Below, piece after piece: positions 42,103 to 51,643 of a DNA stretch of 64,000 nucleotides. Origin of the DNA: an uncultured Rothia sp. (GTDB taxonomy: Bacteria; Actinomycetota; Actinomycetes; Actinomycetales; Micrococcaceae); assembly GCF_916715725.1 (NCBI RefSeq), contig NZ_CAKAPD010000003.1:123770-187769 (forward strand), written 5' to 3'. Made by a program: the position numbers and the translations under genes. Position 1 is the first letter of the stretch. Every line of letters starts with the position of its first letter. Under the pieces are notes generated by a model. The model saw only the letters and a list, made by a program, of their open reading frames with translations. It was not told the DNA's origin and did not search any database.

Positions 42103-42713
42103 GATTCCTCCTCAGCAGTGTGATGCGGTGATACCGCGGGTGAACTAACAGCGGACGGGGTGCACTCGTACACCAGCCGGAATTGAAAATCCTGCTGAAT
42201 CTTGTGCTGCCTAACGAGCAGGCGCGTCGATTCGACAGCATCCCCAACAGCATTCAGAAACTTTCCTACGCAGAGGAACAGCCACCAGAGTCCTGCGAGG
42301 ATGCCGACGAAACCCACAATGAGTAGTAGCGGGGGGATAAAGATGACCATCAAGATCACCGTCCCTATTTCCTCACTTATTCCCCAAGGACCTTGGGAGA
42401 GGAACATTGGGCTCACCGGCGCGATCAAGAGAGCTACCCAGAACACCATCCGAAGCAACGGCCCCAGGACATACCAGGTGAAGCCGCTCCAGTCGGTGAA
42501 AAGGCTCTTCATATCCAGGGTTTCGGGTGGTTTCTCCATGGGGGCGTAGCCTGCCACCTCGCCAATCTGCCAGGCGGATGAGCTGTACTCGGTGAGGATG
42601 CCCTGCACCTCTCCCCTATGGATGCGTTCCAACCGTGGGCCGGGGCGACCGTAAATAACCTGGGAGGACATCAGCAGAACAGAATCCTCAGTGGAAACGC
42701 GTCGCTTGACCAT
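42099..42713 (-). CDS. Membrane protein of an uncharacterised four-paralog family (paralog A)
   Basis: A 204-residue protein and the shortest family member. ATG 42713 follows GGGAGGG. VIYGRPGPRLERIHRGEVQG at residues 18-37 and VAGYAPMEKPPE are the N-terminal motifs. Two long hydrophobic stretches follow (VLGPLLRMVFWVALLIAPVS; FIPPLLLIVGFVGILAGLWW). FQFRLVYECTPSA is the closing motif. It is the first gene of the cluster and is translationally coupled to paralog B. The head-to-tail cluster ends 286 bases before the divergent first subtilase gene. Confidence 0.74.
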   Translation of the reverse strand: MVKRRVSTEDSVLLMSSQVIYGRPGPRLERIHRGEVQGILTEYSSSAWQIGEVAGYAPMEKPPETLDMKSLFTDWSGFTWYVLGPLLRMVFWVALLIAPVSPMFLSQGPWGISEEIGTVILMVIFIPPLLLIVGFVGILAGLWWLFLCVGKFLNAVGDAVESTRLLVRQHKIQQDFQFRLVYECTPSAVSSPAVSPHHTAEEES

Positions 42714-42999
42714 GGTTCGACCCTCCCTATCCCAACATTTTTGATAGATGTTCAATAGATGGTTTTACAGTAACAACCAAACCTGAAAAGAACCTGAACC
42801 CAAGTGCAAATGAAAAACGTGAAAAAGAAAAGGGTCGAACATGTCCACAATTTGATGCATTTAGGAGTAATAAACGCTTCACAAGCCATTTTGAGGTGTA
42901 TCCTAGTTCACATCTAGTGTGTTCAAGTTCAGCTGGAACCCACCAGAACAACACCACAAGCCTCCCAGAAACACCCCGGGAGCCAAGCAAAGGAGCACC

Positions 43000-45900
43000 G
43001 TGACACACACCGCCTCCCCAAACCCCCGCGGCCGGTCGCATCGACGCCGAATCGGCAGCGGGCTACTCACCCTCAGCATGGCACTGAGCCCCCTCGCAGC
43101 CCTGGGCACCACCGCCCACGCCGCGGAAGACCCCGACGCCGTCAAGCAGGTACTCAGCGAAAGCATGAAGAACGCCAGCGGCACCGTCACCGCCTTCGTC
43201 CGCTTCAAGGGTAAGGGTGCCTTTGAACAGACCCAGCCCGCAGGCGTACGCGCCGGCGTGCAGGCACCCGTCAACACCAGCTCACAGGTACAGGCAATCG
43301 CCTCCCAGGTGCAGAGCCAGGCACAGCAGGTCAGCAGCCAGTCCGGCGCGCAGGTCCTCTACACCACCCACAACGCGGTACGCGGCGTGGCAGTGCGCGG
43401 TGACGCCGAGTCCATCAAGGCACTCGCCAACCGCCCCGATGTGGAGAAGATCTCGCCCATCCTGCCCAAGTACCGCCAGAACGCGGGCGCCGCCATTGAC
43501 GCAGGCTCCCTCGCCACCTGGACCGGCACCACCAACCCCGCCGGCGCGGGCGGATACACCGGCAAGGGCGTGAAGATCGCCGTCATCGACTCCGGCATCG
43601 ACTACACCCACACCGACTTCGGCGGTAGCGGCAAGTTCGAAGACTACGAGAAGGCATCCAAGCTCACCGAGCTGCCCTCCGCAGACTCCGGACTCATCAA
43701 CCGCACCAAGGTTGCTGGCGGCTACGACCTCGTCGGTGACAACTACGACGGCAGCAACACCGCCGTTCCCGACGGTAACCCGCTCGACTGCACCACCGGC
43801 GGCCATGGCACCCACGTGGCGGGCACCGCGGCAGGCTACGGCGTGAACGCCGACGGCACCACCTTCACCGGTGACTACAGCAAGCTCACCGCAGAGCAGC
43901 TCAAGACCATGAAGATTGGCCCCGGCGTCGCCCCCGACGCTGAAATCTACGCCTTCCGCGTCTTCGGTTGCAGCGGCAGCACCAACGTCGTGATTGAGGC
44001 ACTCGACCGTGCCCTTGACCCCAACGGTGATGGCGACTTCTCCGACCGCGTGAACGTAGTCAACATGTCCCTCGGCGGCGAATTCTCCCCGCAGGACGAC
44101 CCCGAAGCCTACGCCGTTGACGCGCTCACCCGCGCCGGCGTGCTCTCCGTGATCTCCGCGGGTAACGCCAACGACTACAGCCTGCGTGGCGACACCTACT
44201 CCAACTCGGGTCACCCCGCCACCGCAGCCAGCGCAATCACCGTAGCTAACGCCTACGGTTCCACCCGCGCTGTGGATGCGGCAGAGCTGACCGACCCCGC
44301 CACCGGCACCACCCGCAAGGTACGCGGCGACTACAGCGTCTCCTACCCCTGGGCACAGGCGGGCACCAAGGAATTCACCGGTGAACTCACCGCAATCTCC
44401 GAGAACAACCGCTACGCCTGCAACGCCCTCAGCGCCGCCGAAGCGGCAGCCGTGAAGGGCAAGTGGGTGCTCATCGACTGGGCTAAAGATGACGGTGAAC
44501 TCGCCTGCGGCTCCAAGGTGCGCTTCGACAACCTGGAGGCGGCAGGCGCCAAGGGCGTACTGCTTGCAGGCAACGATGAAGAGCCTGGCCTGGGCATCGC
44601 CGGTAACGATACCCTGCCCGGTTTCCGCCTGGCAGCATCCGCCGCTAAGGACCTGCGTGCACAGATCACCGCAGCAGAAGCGGCAGGTAAGCCCCTGACC
44701 GTGCGCCTCGGCAATGAGCTGAAGTCCTCCCTGCGCGTGGACACCGACAAGCTGGATCAGCTGAACCCCATGAGTGCCCGCGGCTTCCACGGCAGCTACG
44801 GCTACACCAAGCCCGACATTGCGGCACCCGGCTCGTACATCACCTCCGCGGCGGTAGCGACCGGTAGCAACTCCGTGACTTTCAGCGGCACCTCCATGGC
44901 GGCACCCTACGTGACCGGCTCCGCCGCCCTGGTCATGCAGAGCCACCCGACCTACACCCCCGCACAGGTCAAGTCCGCCCTCATGAACACCGCCACCCAC
45001 GATGTGCGCACCGAATCCGGTGCCGTATACGCGGTGGACCGTGTGGGCGCTGGACGAGTCGACACCCTCGCTGCTGTGCAGTCGAAGTCCCTCGTCTACA
45101 ACGCTGACAAGAGCGGTACCGTGTCCCTGAGCTTTGGCGTGCTTGAGTACGCACCGGATGCGGGCGTTCAGACCCTCACCCGCGAGGTGACGGTTGAGAA
45201 CACCGACTCCGTGGCGCACACCTATGCACTGTCCTACGCTGAAAGCACTAATATTCCCGGTGTGGAATATTCCTTCCCCTCCTCGGTCACCCTCGCACCC
45301 GGTGAGACGAAGAAGTTCGAACTGAGCGTGCGCATCGACCCGTCCAAGCTGGAGAAGACCCGCGACGCGGCAATGGACGCAACCCAGAACGCAACTGACT
45401 ACTACACCGGCAACGAAACCGTTCCCGCACAGTACCGTCAGTACATTGCGAGCGCATCCGGCCGACTCGTCCTCACTGAAGACGGCACCAAGGCACTGCG
45501 CCTGCCCATCCACGTGGCACCCAAGCCCGTGAGCACCATGCACGCTGCCGAAGACACCGTCACCTTCACTCAGAAGCCCTCTAGCGACGAGGCACAGAAG
45601 GCAGACACCGGCTGGACCAAGTCCCAGATTTCGCTGCGCGGCACCGAGGTCAGCCAGGGCGGCTACCGCTCCCTGCTTGGCGCTTTCGAGTACGGTGCGA
45701 GCGTGGACCGTGTGGCTCCCACCTCGCTGTCGCTGAACAGCAACGTTAAGGCGAACCTGCAGTACGTTGGTGCTTCCTCGGATGCGCCCGCGCTGAAGGC
45801 TGCCGGCGGCAACGCCGATGACGGCACCCTGCGCTTCGGTATCTCCACCTGGGCGAACTGGGATGTTGTCTCCTACGAGAACACCTTCACCGTAGAAATC

Positions 45901-47025
45901 GACACCGACGGCAACAACCGTGCCGACTACAAGCTGGTCACCGACCGTGCTAAGGGCCTGGACTACCCGCTGGTTCGCCTCTACGGCTACAAGAACGGCA
46001 ACCTCGTTGAGCTCGCCTACTACCCGCTCAACGGCGCCTGGGGTGATGTGGACACCAACATGATGGACACCAACACCCTCATCATGGGTGCACCCCTCAA
46101 GGACCTGGGCCTGACCAGCGCAAACAACCCGGACATCCAGTACCGAGTCAGCGCAACCACCCAGTACGAGTGGGGTAACGTCAGCGAAACCGGCTGGATC
46201 AAGTACCGCCCCTTCAGCCCCAAGCTGTGGTTCAGCGGCGACTCCTCCGCCGTGGCTGGCCTTCACCCGGATGCCTCCACCACCACCCTGACGGCGCACC
46301 GCTCCGCTGACGCAATCCCCGCGCTCGGCGAATCCGGCACCCCCGCCAAGGCGCTGCTGCTGCACCTGCACAACGGCACCGGCGACCTCTCCGGTACCAA
46401 CGGCGCCAAGGGCAACCGCGCCGAGGTGCTGAACATCAAGGAGCAGCAGACCGAGTACATCACTCCGTCCCGCTTCACCGATGTGAAGAACACCGACCAG
46501 TTCTACACCGAAATTTCTTGGTTGGCTCAGCGCGGCATCACCACCGGCTACCCGGACGGCACCTACCGCCCGCTGGAGTCCGTGGAACGTGGCGCAATGG
46601 CGGCGTTCTTCTACCGCATGCAGGGTTCCCCGCAGTTCACTGCCCCCTCCACTCCGAGCTTCAAGGACGTGCCCACCACGCACCCCTTCTACAAGGAGAT
46701 TGAGTGGATGAAGGCTCAGGGCATCACCACCGGCTACTCGGACGGCACGTTCCGCCCCTCCGCACCGGTGAACCGTGACGCCATGGCTGCGTTCTTCTAC
46801 CGTGCAGCGGGTTCCCCGCACGTGGATCTGCCCGCAACCAGCCACTTCAGCGATGTTTCCACCGATAACCAGTTCTACCGTGAAATCACGTGGCTGGCTT
46901 CGAAGGGCATCAGCACCGGCTGGCCGGACGGCACCTACCGCCCGGTGACCCCCATTGCCCGCGACGCAATGGCGGCGTTCATCTACCGCTACACCGAGAA
47001 GGTTGCTAACCAGGCCGGCCGCTAG
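43000..47025 (+). CDS. Cell-wall-anchored subtilase (S8) with PA insert and three SLH repeats (copy 1)
   Basis: A 1341-residue exported protease. GTG 43000 is chosen because AAAGGAG lies six bases upstream; the frame is open further upstream without a ribosome site. A basic signal peptide ends near AHAAED. An I9-like propeptide (VTAFVRFKGKGAF ... LANRPDVEKISPI) is followed by the S8 domain with Asp197 (AVIDSGIDYTHT), His269 (GGHGTHVAGT) and Ser632 (FSGTSMAAP). A PA-type insert lies between His and Ser near 480-560. Fn3-like beta domains follow. The last 180 residues are three SLH units (GITTGYPDGTYRP, GITTGYSDGTFRP, GISTGWPDGTYRP) expected to bind pyruvylated wall polymer. Two paralogs follow, each with its own terminator. 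Confidence 0.95.
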   Translation: MTHTASPNPRGRSHRRRIGSGLLTLSMALSPLAALGTTAHAAEDPDAVKQVLSESMKNASGTVTAFVRFKGKGAFEQTQPAGVRAGVQAPVNTSSQVQAIASQVQSQAQQVSSQSGAQVLYTTHNAVRGVAVRGDAESIKALANRPDVEKISPILPKYRQNAGAAIDAGSLATWTGTTNPAGAGGYTGKGVKIAVIDSGIDYTHTDFGGSGKFEDYEKASKLTELPSADSGLINRTKVAGGYDLVGDNYDGSNTAVPDGNPLDCTTGGHGTHVAGTAAGYGVNADGTTFTGDYSKLTAEQLKTMKIGPGVAPDAEIYAFRVFGCSGSTNVVIEALDRALDPNGDGDFSDRVNVVNMSLGGEFSPQDDPEAYAVDALTRAGVLSVISAGNANDYSLRGDTYSNSGHPATAASAITVANAYGSTRAVDAAELTDPATGTTRKVRGDYSVSYPWAQAGTKEFTGELTAISENNRYACNALSAAEAAAVKGKWVLIDWAKDDGELACGSKVRFDNLEAAGAKGVLLAGNDEEPGLGIAGNDTLPGFRLAASAAKDLRAQITAAEAAGKPLTVRLGNELKSSLRVDTDKLDQLNPMSARGFHGSYGYTKPDIAAPGSYITSAAVATGSNSVTFSGTSMAAPYVTGSAALVMQSHPTYTPAQVKSALMNTATHDVRTESGAVYAVDRVGAGRVDTLAAVQSKSLVYNADKSGTVSLSFGVLEYAPDAGVQTLTREVTVENTDSVAHTYALSYAESTNIPGVEYSFPSSVTLAPGETKKFELSVRIDPSKLEKTRDAAMDATQNATDYYTGNETVPAQYRQYIASASGRLVLTEDGTKALRLPIHVAPKPVSTMHAAEDTVTFTQKPSSDEAQKADTGWTKSQISLRGTEVSQGGYRSLLGAFEYGASVDRVAPTSLSLNSNVKANLQYVGASSDAPALKAAGGNADDGTLRFGISTWANWDVVSYENTFTVEIDTDGNNRADYKLVTDRAKGLDYPLVRLYGYKNGNLVELAYYPLNGAWGDVDTNMMDTNTLIMGAPLKDLGLTSANNPDIQYRVSATTQYEWGNVSETGWIKYRPFSPKLWFSGDSSAVAGLHPDASTTTLTAHRSADAIPALGESGTPAKALLLHLHNGTGDLSGTNGAKGNRAEVLNIKEQQTEYITPSRFTDVKNTDQFYTEISWLAQRGITTGYPDGTYRPLESVERGAMAAFFYRMQGSPQFTAPSTPSFKDVPTTHPFYKEIEWMKAQGITTGYSDGTFRPSAPVNRDAMAAFFYRAAGSPHVDLPATSHFSDVSTDNQFYREITWLASKGISTGWPDGTYRPVTPIARDAMAAFIYRYTEKVANQAGR

Positions 47026-47057
47026 ACGGTAGCTAACCGGTAGCGAACGGTTCGGGT

Positions 47058-47092
47058 CCCCTCCCACCTCCTGCATGGGGTGGGAGGGGCAC
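47058..47092 (+). terminator. Terminator after subtilase copy 1
   Basis: CCCCTCCCACC at 47058-47068 and GGTGGGAGGGG at 47079-47089 form an 11-base stem around TCCTGCATGG. There is no strong T-run. Confidence 0.65.
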
Positions 47093-47270
47093 CTGGAACC
47101 GGCAGACTCCGGGGCCTGAAAATCCCGGAACCTCTCAAGTTTTGGTGGCGGTTTCACCGGCGGATGCACTCACTCGTCGTCTGCCGGTGGAGCCGCCTCC
47201 GCACATCACCGATACACAACCACAGAGCACACAGCACTATCGAAAAATAGAAAATCCGAAGGAGGATTCC

Positions 47271-50200
47271 ATGACAACGCCTCATGCGCCACGCCGCAGA
47301 ATGAAGGCTGTCGGTGCGACCGGTTTGAGTGCGGCTCTTGCCCTTACTCTCGGCGTTCCCGCCACTTTCTCTGCAGCTCACGCTCAGAGCCCCCAGCAGG
47401 TCGAAGGAAGCACTGCGAGCGCATCCGATAACGCTGCTTCGCGTATTAGCCCGGGCCTGCAGAAGGCTGAAGGCCAAATCACCGTGTATGTGCAGTTCAA
47501 GGGCAAGGGCGCGTATGAGCAGACCCAGTCCGCGGCTGTTCTGGCACGTAAGGAGGCGCCGGCGAACCGTCAGGCGCAGGTGCAGGCTATTGCAGCTCAG
47601 GTGCAGTCGCAGGCTCAGTCTGTGGCGGCTGCTTCTGGCGCGAAGCTGATGTACACCACGCATAATGCGATGCGTGGTGCGGCGATTACTGGTGATGCTG
47701 CGCAGATTCGTGCGTTGGCGGAGCGCCCGGATGTGGAGCGTATTTCGCCGATTATCGCGAAGGAGCGCATGAACTCCGGTAGCGAGATCGATACGAAGAC
47801 TCTTGCCACGTGGACTCGTGAGAATACGGGGTACACGGGTAAGGGCGTGAAGATTGCGATCGTTGACTCCGGTGTTGACTATACGCACGCTGATTTTGGT
47901 GGCCCCGGTACGGTGGATTCGTACCTGAAGGCTAAGGCGATGACGGAGCTTCCGACTGCTGATTCGGGTCTGATTGATCGTAATAAGTTCATTGGCGGCA
48001 TTGACTTGGTCGGTGATGACTACAATGCGTCGGTGGCTGAGAAGTCGACTCCGCAGCCGGATAATAACCCGCTGGATTGCCGCCCGGATGGTTTCGGTTC
48101 TGGCGGTCACGGCACGCACGTGGCGGGTACTGCCGCCGGTTATGGTGTGACGGCGAACGGTACGACTTACCGTGGCGATTACAAGAACCTGACGGAGGAG
48201 CAGCTGAAGGGCATGTCTATTGGCCCCGGTACTGCTCCTGAGGCTCAGCTTCTGGCGATTCGCGTGTTCGGTTGCTACGGCAATTCGAGTGTTGTGATGA
48301 AGGCGCTCGATACTGTCATGGACCCGAATGGTGACGGTGATTTCTCTGACCGCGCCGACATTGTGAACCTGTCGCTCGGTGGCGAGTTCGCCCCGGCTGA
48401 CGACCCTGAGTCGTACATGATTAATACGATGGCGCGCCAGGGCGTGTTCACTGTGGCTGCTGCCGGTAACGCGAATAACTACAACGGTGTGGGTGACACC
48501 TACTCCGATTCGGGTAGCCCGGCGAATGCGGCTGCGGCGCTGTCGGTGGCGAACGCCTACGGCTCCACTCAGCCGATTGACCGTGCCCGCGTGACCACGA
48601 AGACCGGTTTGGAGTGGTTGCAGGGTGATTATTCGGTGAACTTCGATTATTCGAAGGCGTCCGCTGATCAGCTGCGCGGCGAGGTTGTTGCCGCGCCGAA
48701 GCGTAACCGTTACGCCTGCGAGGCTTTCACCGCTGAAGAGGCGAAGGCTCTGAAGGGTAAGTGGGTTTACTTCGACTGGGACCAGGACGATTTGACGTTC
48801 CCGTGCGGTTCGAAGGTGCGTTTCGATAACGTTCAGGCTGCCGGCGGTGTTGGTGTGGTGATGGCAGGTAAGGCTGAGCGCTACTCCATCGGCATTGGCG
48901 GTAACGCAACCATTCCGGGTCTGCGTCTGACTGCTTCTTCGACGAAGGACCTGGAGAAGGCTCTGGCTGCCGGCCCTGTGACCGTTGAGATGAACCTGGA
49001 CTACAAGGCTTCGGGTCGTAGCTCCCACTCGCACGCTTTTGACCTGAACACTTCGAGTGCTCGCGGTCAGCACGGTTCTGACGGCTTCATTAAGCCTGAC
49101 CTTGCGGCGCCGGGTACTGAGATTGTGTCTGCCGCTGTGGGTATGGGTAATAAGGGTGTTTCCTTCACCGGCACCTCCATGGCTACCCCGCATGTGACCG
49201 GTATTGCCGCTCTGGTGATGCAGGCGCATCAGGATTACAACCCGCAGATGATTAAGGCTGCGCTGATGAACGGCGCATCCACCCCCATCAAGAATGAGCA
49301 GGGTGCTCAGTACGCGGTGGATCGTGTGGGTACGGGCATGGTGAATGCTCGCGCCGCCGTGGACGCGAAGGTTATTGCTTACGATGCGAAGACCCCCGAG
49401 CGTGTTTCGACCGCGTTTGGTGTGCTGGAGTACACCCCCGATTCGGGTATTCAGACTGTTCAGCGTGAAATCGTTCTGGACAACACCGATTCGCAGGCTC
49501 ACACCTACACTCTGAGCTACGAGGCAAGCACGACCATCCCGGGTGTGGAGTACTCCTACCCGCAGCAGGTGAGCGTGGGTGCCGGTGAGCGTAAGAACGT
49601 GACCGTGACCGTGCGTATTGACCCGTCCAAGCTGGAGAAGACCATGGACCCGGCGATGAGCGCCGATCAGGTCGCTCAGGATTGGACGACCGGTAAGACT
49701 CTGGCTGCTGGTAAGCGCCAGTACATTGCGAGCGCTTCTGGCCGCCTGATTTTCTCTGAGAATGGCCGCGAGGCGATCCGCCAGTCGATTCACGTGGCAC
49801 CGAAGCCTGTCTCGAAGATGCGCGTTGATGCGTCCCGTATTGATTACAAGGGCACTGCCGATAAGGAGTCCACGGTGACTCTGCGCGGTACGACCCTGAA
49901 CCAGGGCGGTTACCGTTCGCTGCTGGGTGCGTTTGAGCTGGGTGCGGTCAGCGACCGTATTCCGTCCGGTCAGCTGAAGCTACCGTCGAACCAGGCTGTT
50001 GACCTGCAGTATGTGGGTGCCGCCTCGGACGCTCCGGCGTTGAAGGCTGCCGGTAAGAACCCGAACGATGGTTCTCTGTTCTTCGGCATTTCGACCTGGG
50101 GCACCTGGGATAGCATGCACTGGGGCCGTCAGGTACAGGTGCAGATTGATACGAACAACGACTCTGCCGCAGATTACGTTCTGGAAGTGACCCGCGAGAA

Positions 50201-51257
50201 GGGTCTGGACTACCCGCTGGTGAAGGTCTGGTCCATCTCCGGTACCGCATCCACCGTGGTGGCACGCTACCCGCTCAACAGCGCCTGGGGCGACACCGAC
50301 ACCAACACCATGGACACCAACACCATGATTCTGGGTGTGCCGCTGAAGGACCTGGGCCTGACCGCCGAGAAGGCTCAGACCATCAAGTACACGGTGCAGA
50401 CTGACACCTGGTACAACGATGGCAACCCCTACGTGGACACCACCTCGGCTATCGAGTACTCCCCCTTCAACCCCGGTGTTTGGTTCACCGGTGAGGAGTC
50501 GGGCGTACCCGGCCTGTTCGTGGACCGTGACGGCGGTCAGCTGACCGTTCACCGCAAGAACAACAACAAGGAGCGTCAGGCTCTGTTCCTGCACATGCAC
50601 AACGCGACCGGTGACCTGAGCGGCCGTAAGACCGCTAACGGTGTTGCCGCTGGCGACCGTGCGCAGGTCGTGAAGGTGGCTCGCACCATCCACGATGCAC
50701 GCTTCACCGACGTTCCGGCGGATAACCAGTTCTACCGTGAAATCACGTGGATTGCTGCCCGTCAGATTGACCGCGGCTACCAGGACGGCACCTTCCGCCC
50801 GCTGAACAACATGGACCGCGCAACCATGGCTGCGTACTTCTACCGTATGAGCGGCTCGCCGCAGTACACCGCACCGTCCACCCCGAGCTTCTCGGATGTT
50901 CCGCTCAACCACCCCTACTACAAGGAGATTGAGTGGATGAAGGCTCAGGGCATCACGACCGGCTGGCCTGATGGTACGTACCGTCCGGAGGGTTCAGTGA
51001 ACCGTGACGCGATGGCTGCGTTCTTCTACCGTTACGCGGGTTCGCCCGAGTACGCTGCCCCCGCGCAGGCTCGTTTCACGGACGTTCCGACCGACAAGCA
51101 GTTCTACCGCGAGATCTCGTGGCTGGCTGAGCAGGGCGTAACCACCGGCTGGCCCGATGGTTCGTTCCGCCCCGTGGAGCCGGTGCACCGCGACGCTATG
51201 GCGGCGTTCGTGTACCGCTACAGCACGGGTGTGTTGAAGGAAAGCCCTGAAATCTAG
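47271..51257 (+). CDS. Cell-wall-anchored subtilase (S8) with PA insert and three SLH repeats (copy 2)
   Basis: A 1328-residue exported protease. ATG 47271 follows GGAGGA. The signal peptide (VGATGLSAALALTLGVPATF) ends near AAHAQS. The I9-like propeptide has TVYVQFKGKGAYEQTQ. The triad is Asp199 (AIVDSGVDYTHAD), His280 (GGHGTHVAGT) and Ser636 (FTGTSMATP). The PA-type insert and C-terminal beta modules match copy 1, including VRIDPSKLEKT and RQYIASASGRL. Three SLH repeats end the protein (first one degenerate: QIDRGYQDGTFRP). It uses noticeably more T-ending codons than copies 1 and 3. The propeptide carries alternating Gln/Ala repeats. Confidence 0.95.
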   Translation: MTTPHAPRRRMKAVGATGLSAALALTLGVPATFSAAHAQSPQQVEGSTASASDNAASRISPGLQKAEGQITVYVQFKGKGAYEQTQSAAVLARKEAPANRQAQVQAIAAQVQSQAQSVAAASGAKLMYTTHNAMRGAAITGDAAQIRALAERPDVERISPIIAKERMNSGSEIDTKTLATWTRENTGYTGKGVKIAIVDSGVDYTHADFGGPGTVDSYLKAKAMTELPTADSGLIDRNKFIGGIDLVGDDYNASVAEKSTPQPDNNPLDCRPDGFGSGGHGTHVAGTAAGYGVTANGTTYRGDYKNLTEEQLKGMSIGPGTAPEAQLLAIRVFGCYGNSSVVMKALDTVMDPNGDGDFSDRADIVNLSLGGEFAPADDPESYMINTMARQGVFTVAAAGNANNYNGVGDTYSDSGSPANAAAALSVANAYGSTQPIDRARVTTKTGLEWLQGDYSVNFDYSKASADQLRGEVVAAPKRNRYACEAFTAEEAKALKGKWVYFDWDQDDLTFPCGSKVRFDNVQAAGGVGVVMAGKAERYSIGIGGNATIPGLRLTASSTKDLEKALAAGPVTVEMNLDYKASGRSSHSHAFDLNTSSARGQHGSDGFIKPDLAAPGTEIVSAAVGMGNKGVSFTGTSMATPHVTGIAALVMQAHQDYNPQMIKAALMNGASTPIKNEQGAQYAVDRVGTGMVNARAAVDAKVIAYDAKTPERVSTAFGVLEYTPDSGIQTVQREIVLDNTDSQAHTYTLSYEASTTIPGVEYSYPQQVSVGAGERKNVTVTVRIDPSKLEKTMDPAMSADQVAQDWTTGKTLAAGKRQYIASASGRLIFSENGREAIRQSIHVAPKPVSKMRVDASRIDYKGTADKESTVTLRGTTLNQGGYRSLLGAFELGAVSDRIPSGQLKLPSNQAVDLQYVGAASDAPALKAAGKNPNDGSLFFGISTWGTWDSMHWGRQVQVQIDTNNDSAADYVLEVTREKGLDYPLVKVWSISGTASTVVARYPLNSAWGDTDTNTMDTNTMILGVPLKDLGLTAEKAQTIKYTVQTDTWYNDGNPYVDTTSAIEYSPFNPGVWFTGEESGVPGLFVDRDGGQLTVHRKNNNKERQALFLHMHNATGDLSGRKTANGVAAGDRAQVVKVARTIHDARFTDVPADNQFYREITWIAARQIDRGYQDGTFRPLNNMDRATMAAYFYRMSGSPQYTAPSTPSFSDVPLNHPYYKEIEWMKAQGITTGWPDGTYRPEGSVNRDAMAAFFYRYAGSPEYAAPAQARFTDVPTDKQFYREISWLAEQGVTTGWPDGSFRPVEPVHRDAMAAFVYRYSTGVLKESPEI

Positions 51258-51292
51258 GGTTCCGGAATCTAAGAACCTATAGGTTCTACCGA

Positions 51293-51341
51293 GGGAGCCG
51301 TACCGTTGCAGTTTATCTGCGGCGGTGCGGCTCCCTTTTTC
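51293..51341 (+). terminator. Terminator after subtilase copy 2
   Basis: GGGAGCCGTACCG and CGGTGCGGCTCCC are paired arms followed by TTTTT. A small AGAACCTATAGGTTCT palindrome precedes them at 51272-51287. Confidence 0.9.
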
Positions 51342-51548
51342 TGTGGTCGGGTGCTTTGTTATTTACGCGTAATGTTCCGTAATACGATTCTGACTAGGTT
51401 ATATAAAGAATCGTTGAGACAATAAGTGAAGGTTTCTTCACCATCGGCATGAACCTTGACGTTTACGCCGCATGGGCACACTGGAGGCGCACTGGAAACA
51501 CAGTGCAGACGCACCGTAGCACTCTCGGTGCAGAACCCTTGCCGTACA

Positions 51549-51603
51549 GCTCTCCGAGTAGAACTCTCGGCGTATAACTCTCCGCGCAGAACCTCGGTGC
51601 AGA
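51549..51603 (+). repeat. 14-bp imperfect tandem repeat before subtilase copy 3
   Basis: Four consecutive units of about 14 bases: GCTCTCCGAGTAGA, ACTCTCGGCGTATA, ACTCTCCGCGCAGA and ACCTCGGTGCAGA. A related unit ACTCTCGGTGCAGA lies at 51521-51534. The array ends 40 bases before the start codon, within the probable 5' leader. Such arrays can vary in copy number or bind a regulator; neither is shown. Confidence 0.6.
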
Positions 51604-51643
51604 AACCGCTAAGAAACGCACCATCACTAAAAAGGAGCATTCA

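Noticed and set aside
43282..47169. Very long open frame on the minus strand opposite subtilase copy 1 (about 1295 codons)
   Set aside because: The plus strand carries a complete protease with triad, signal peptide and SLH repeats. The antisense frame is open because of GC-rich codon bias and yields low-complexity Val/Gly/His text.
47154..49793. Long minus-strand frame opposite subtilase copy 2
   Set aside because: Shadow of the coding strand with Arg/His/Thr-rich, domain-free text and no ribosome site.
51549..51603. CRISPR-like repeats
   Set aside because: Units are directly adjacent, only 14 bases long and imperfect, with no spacers and no cas genes.
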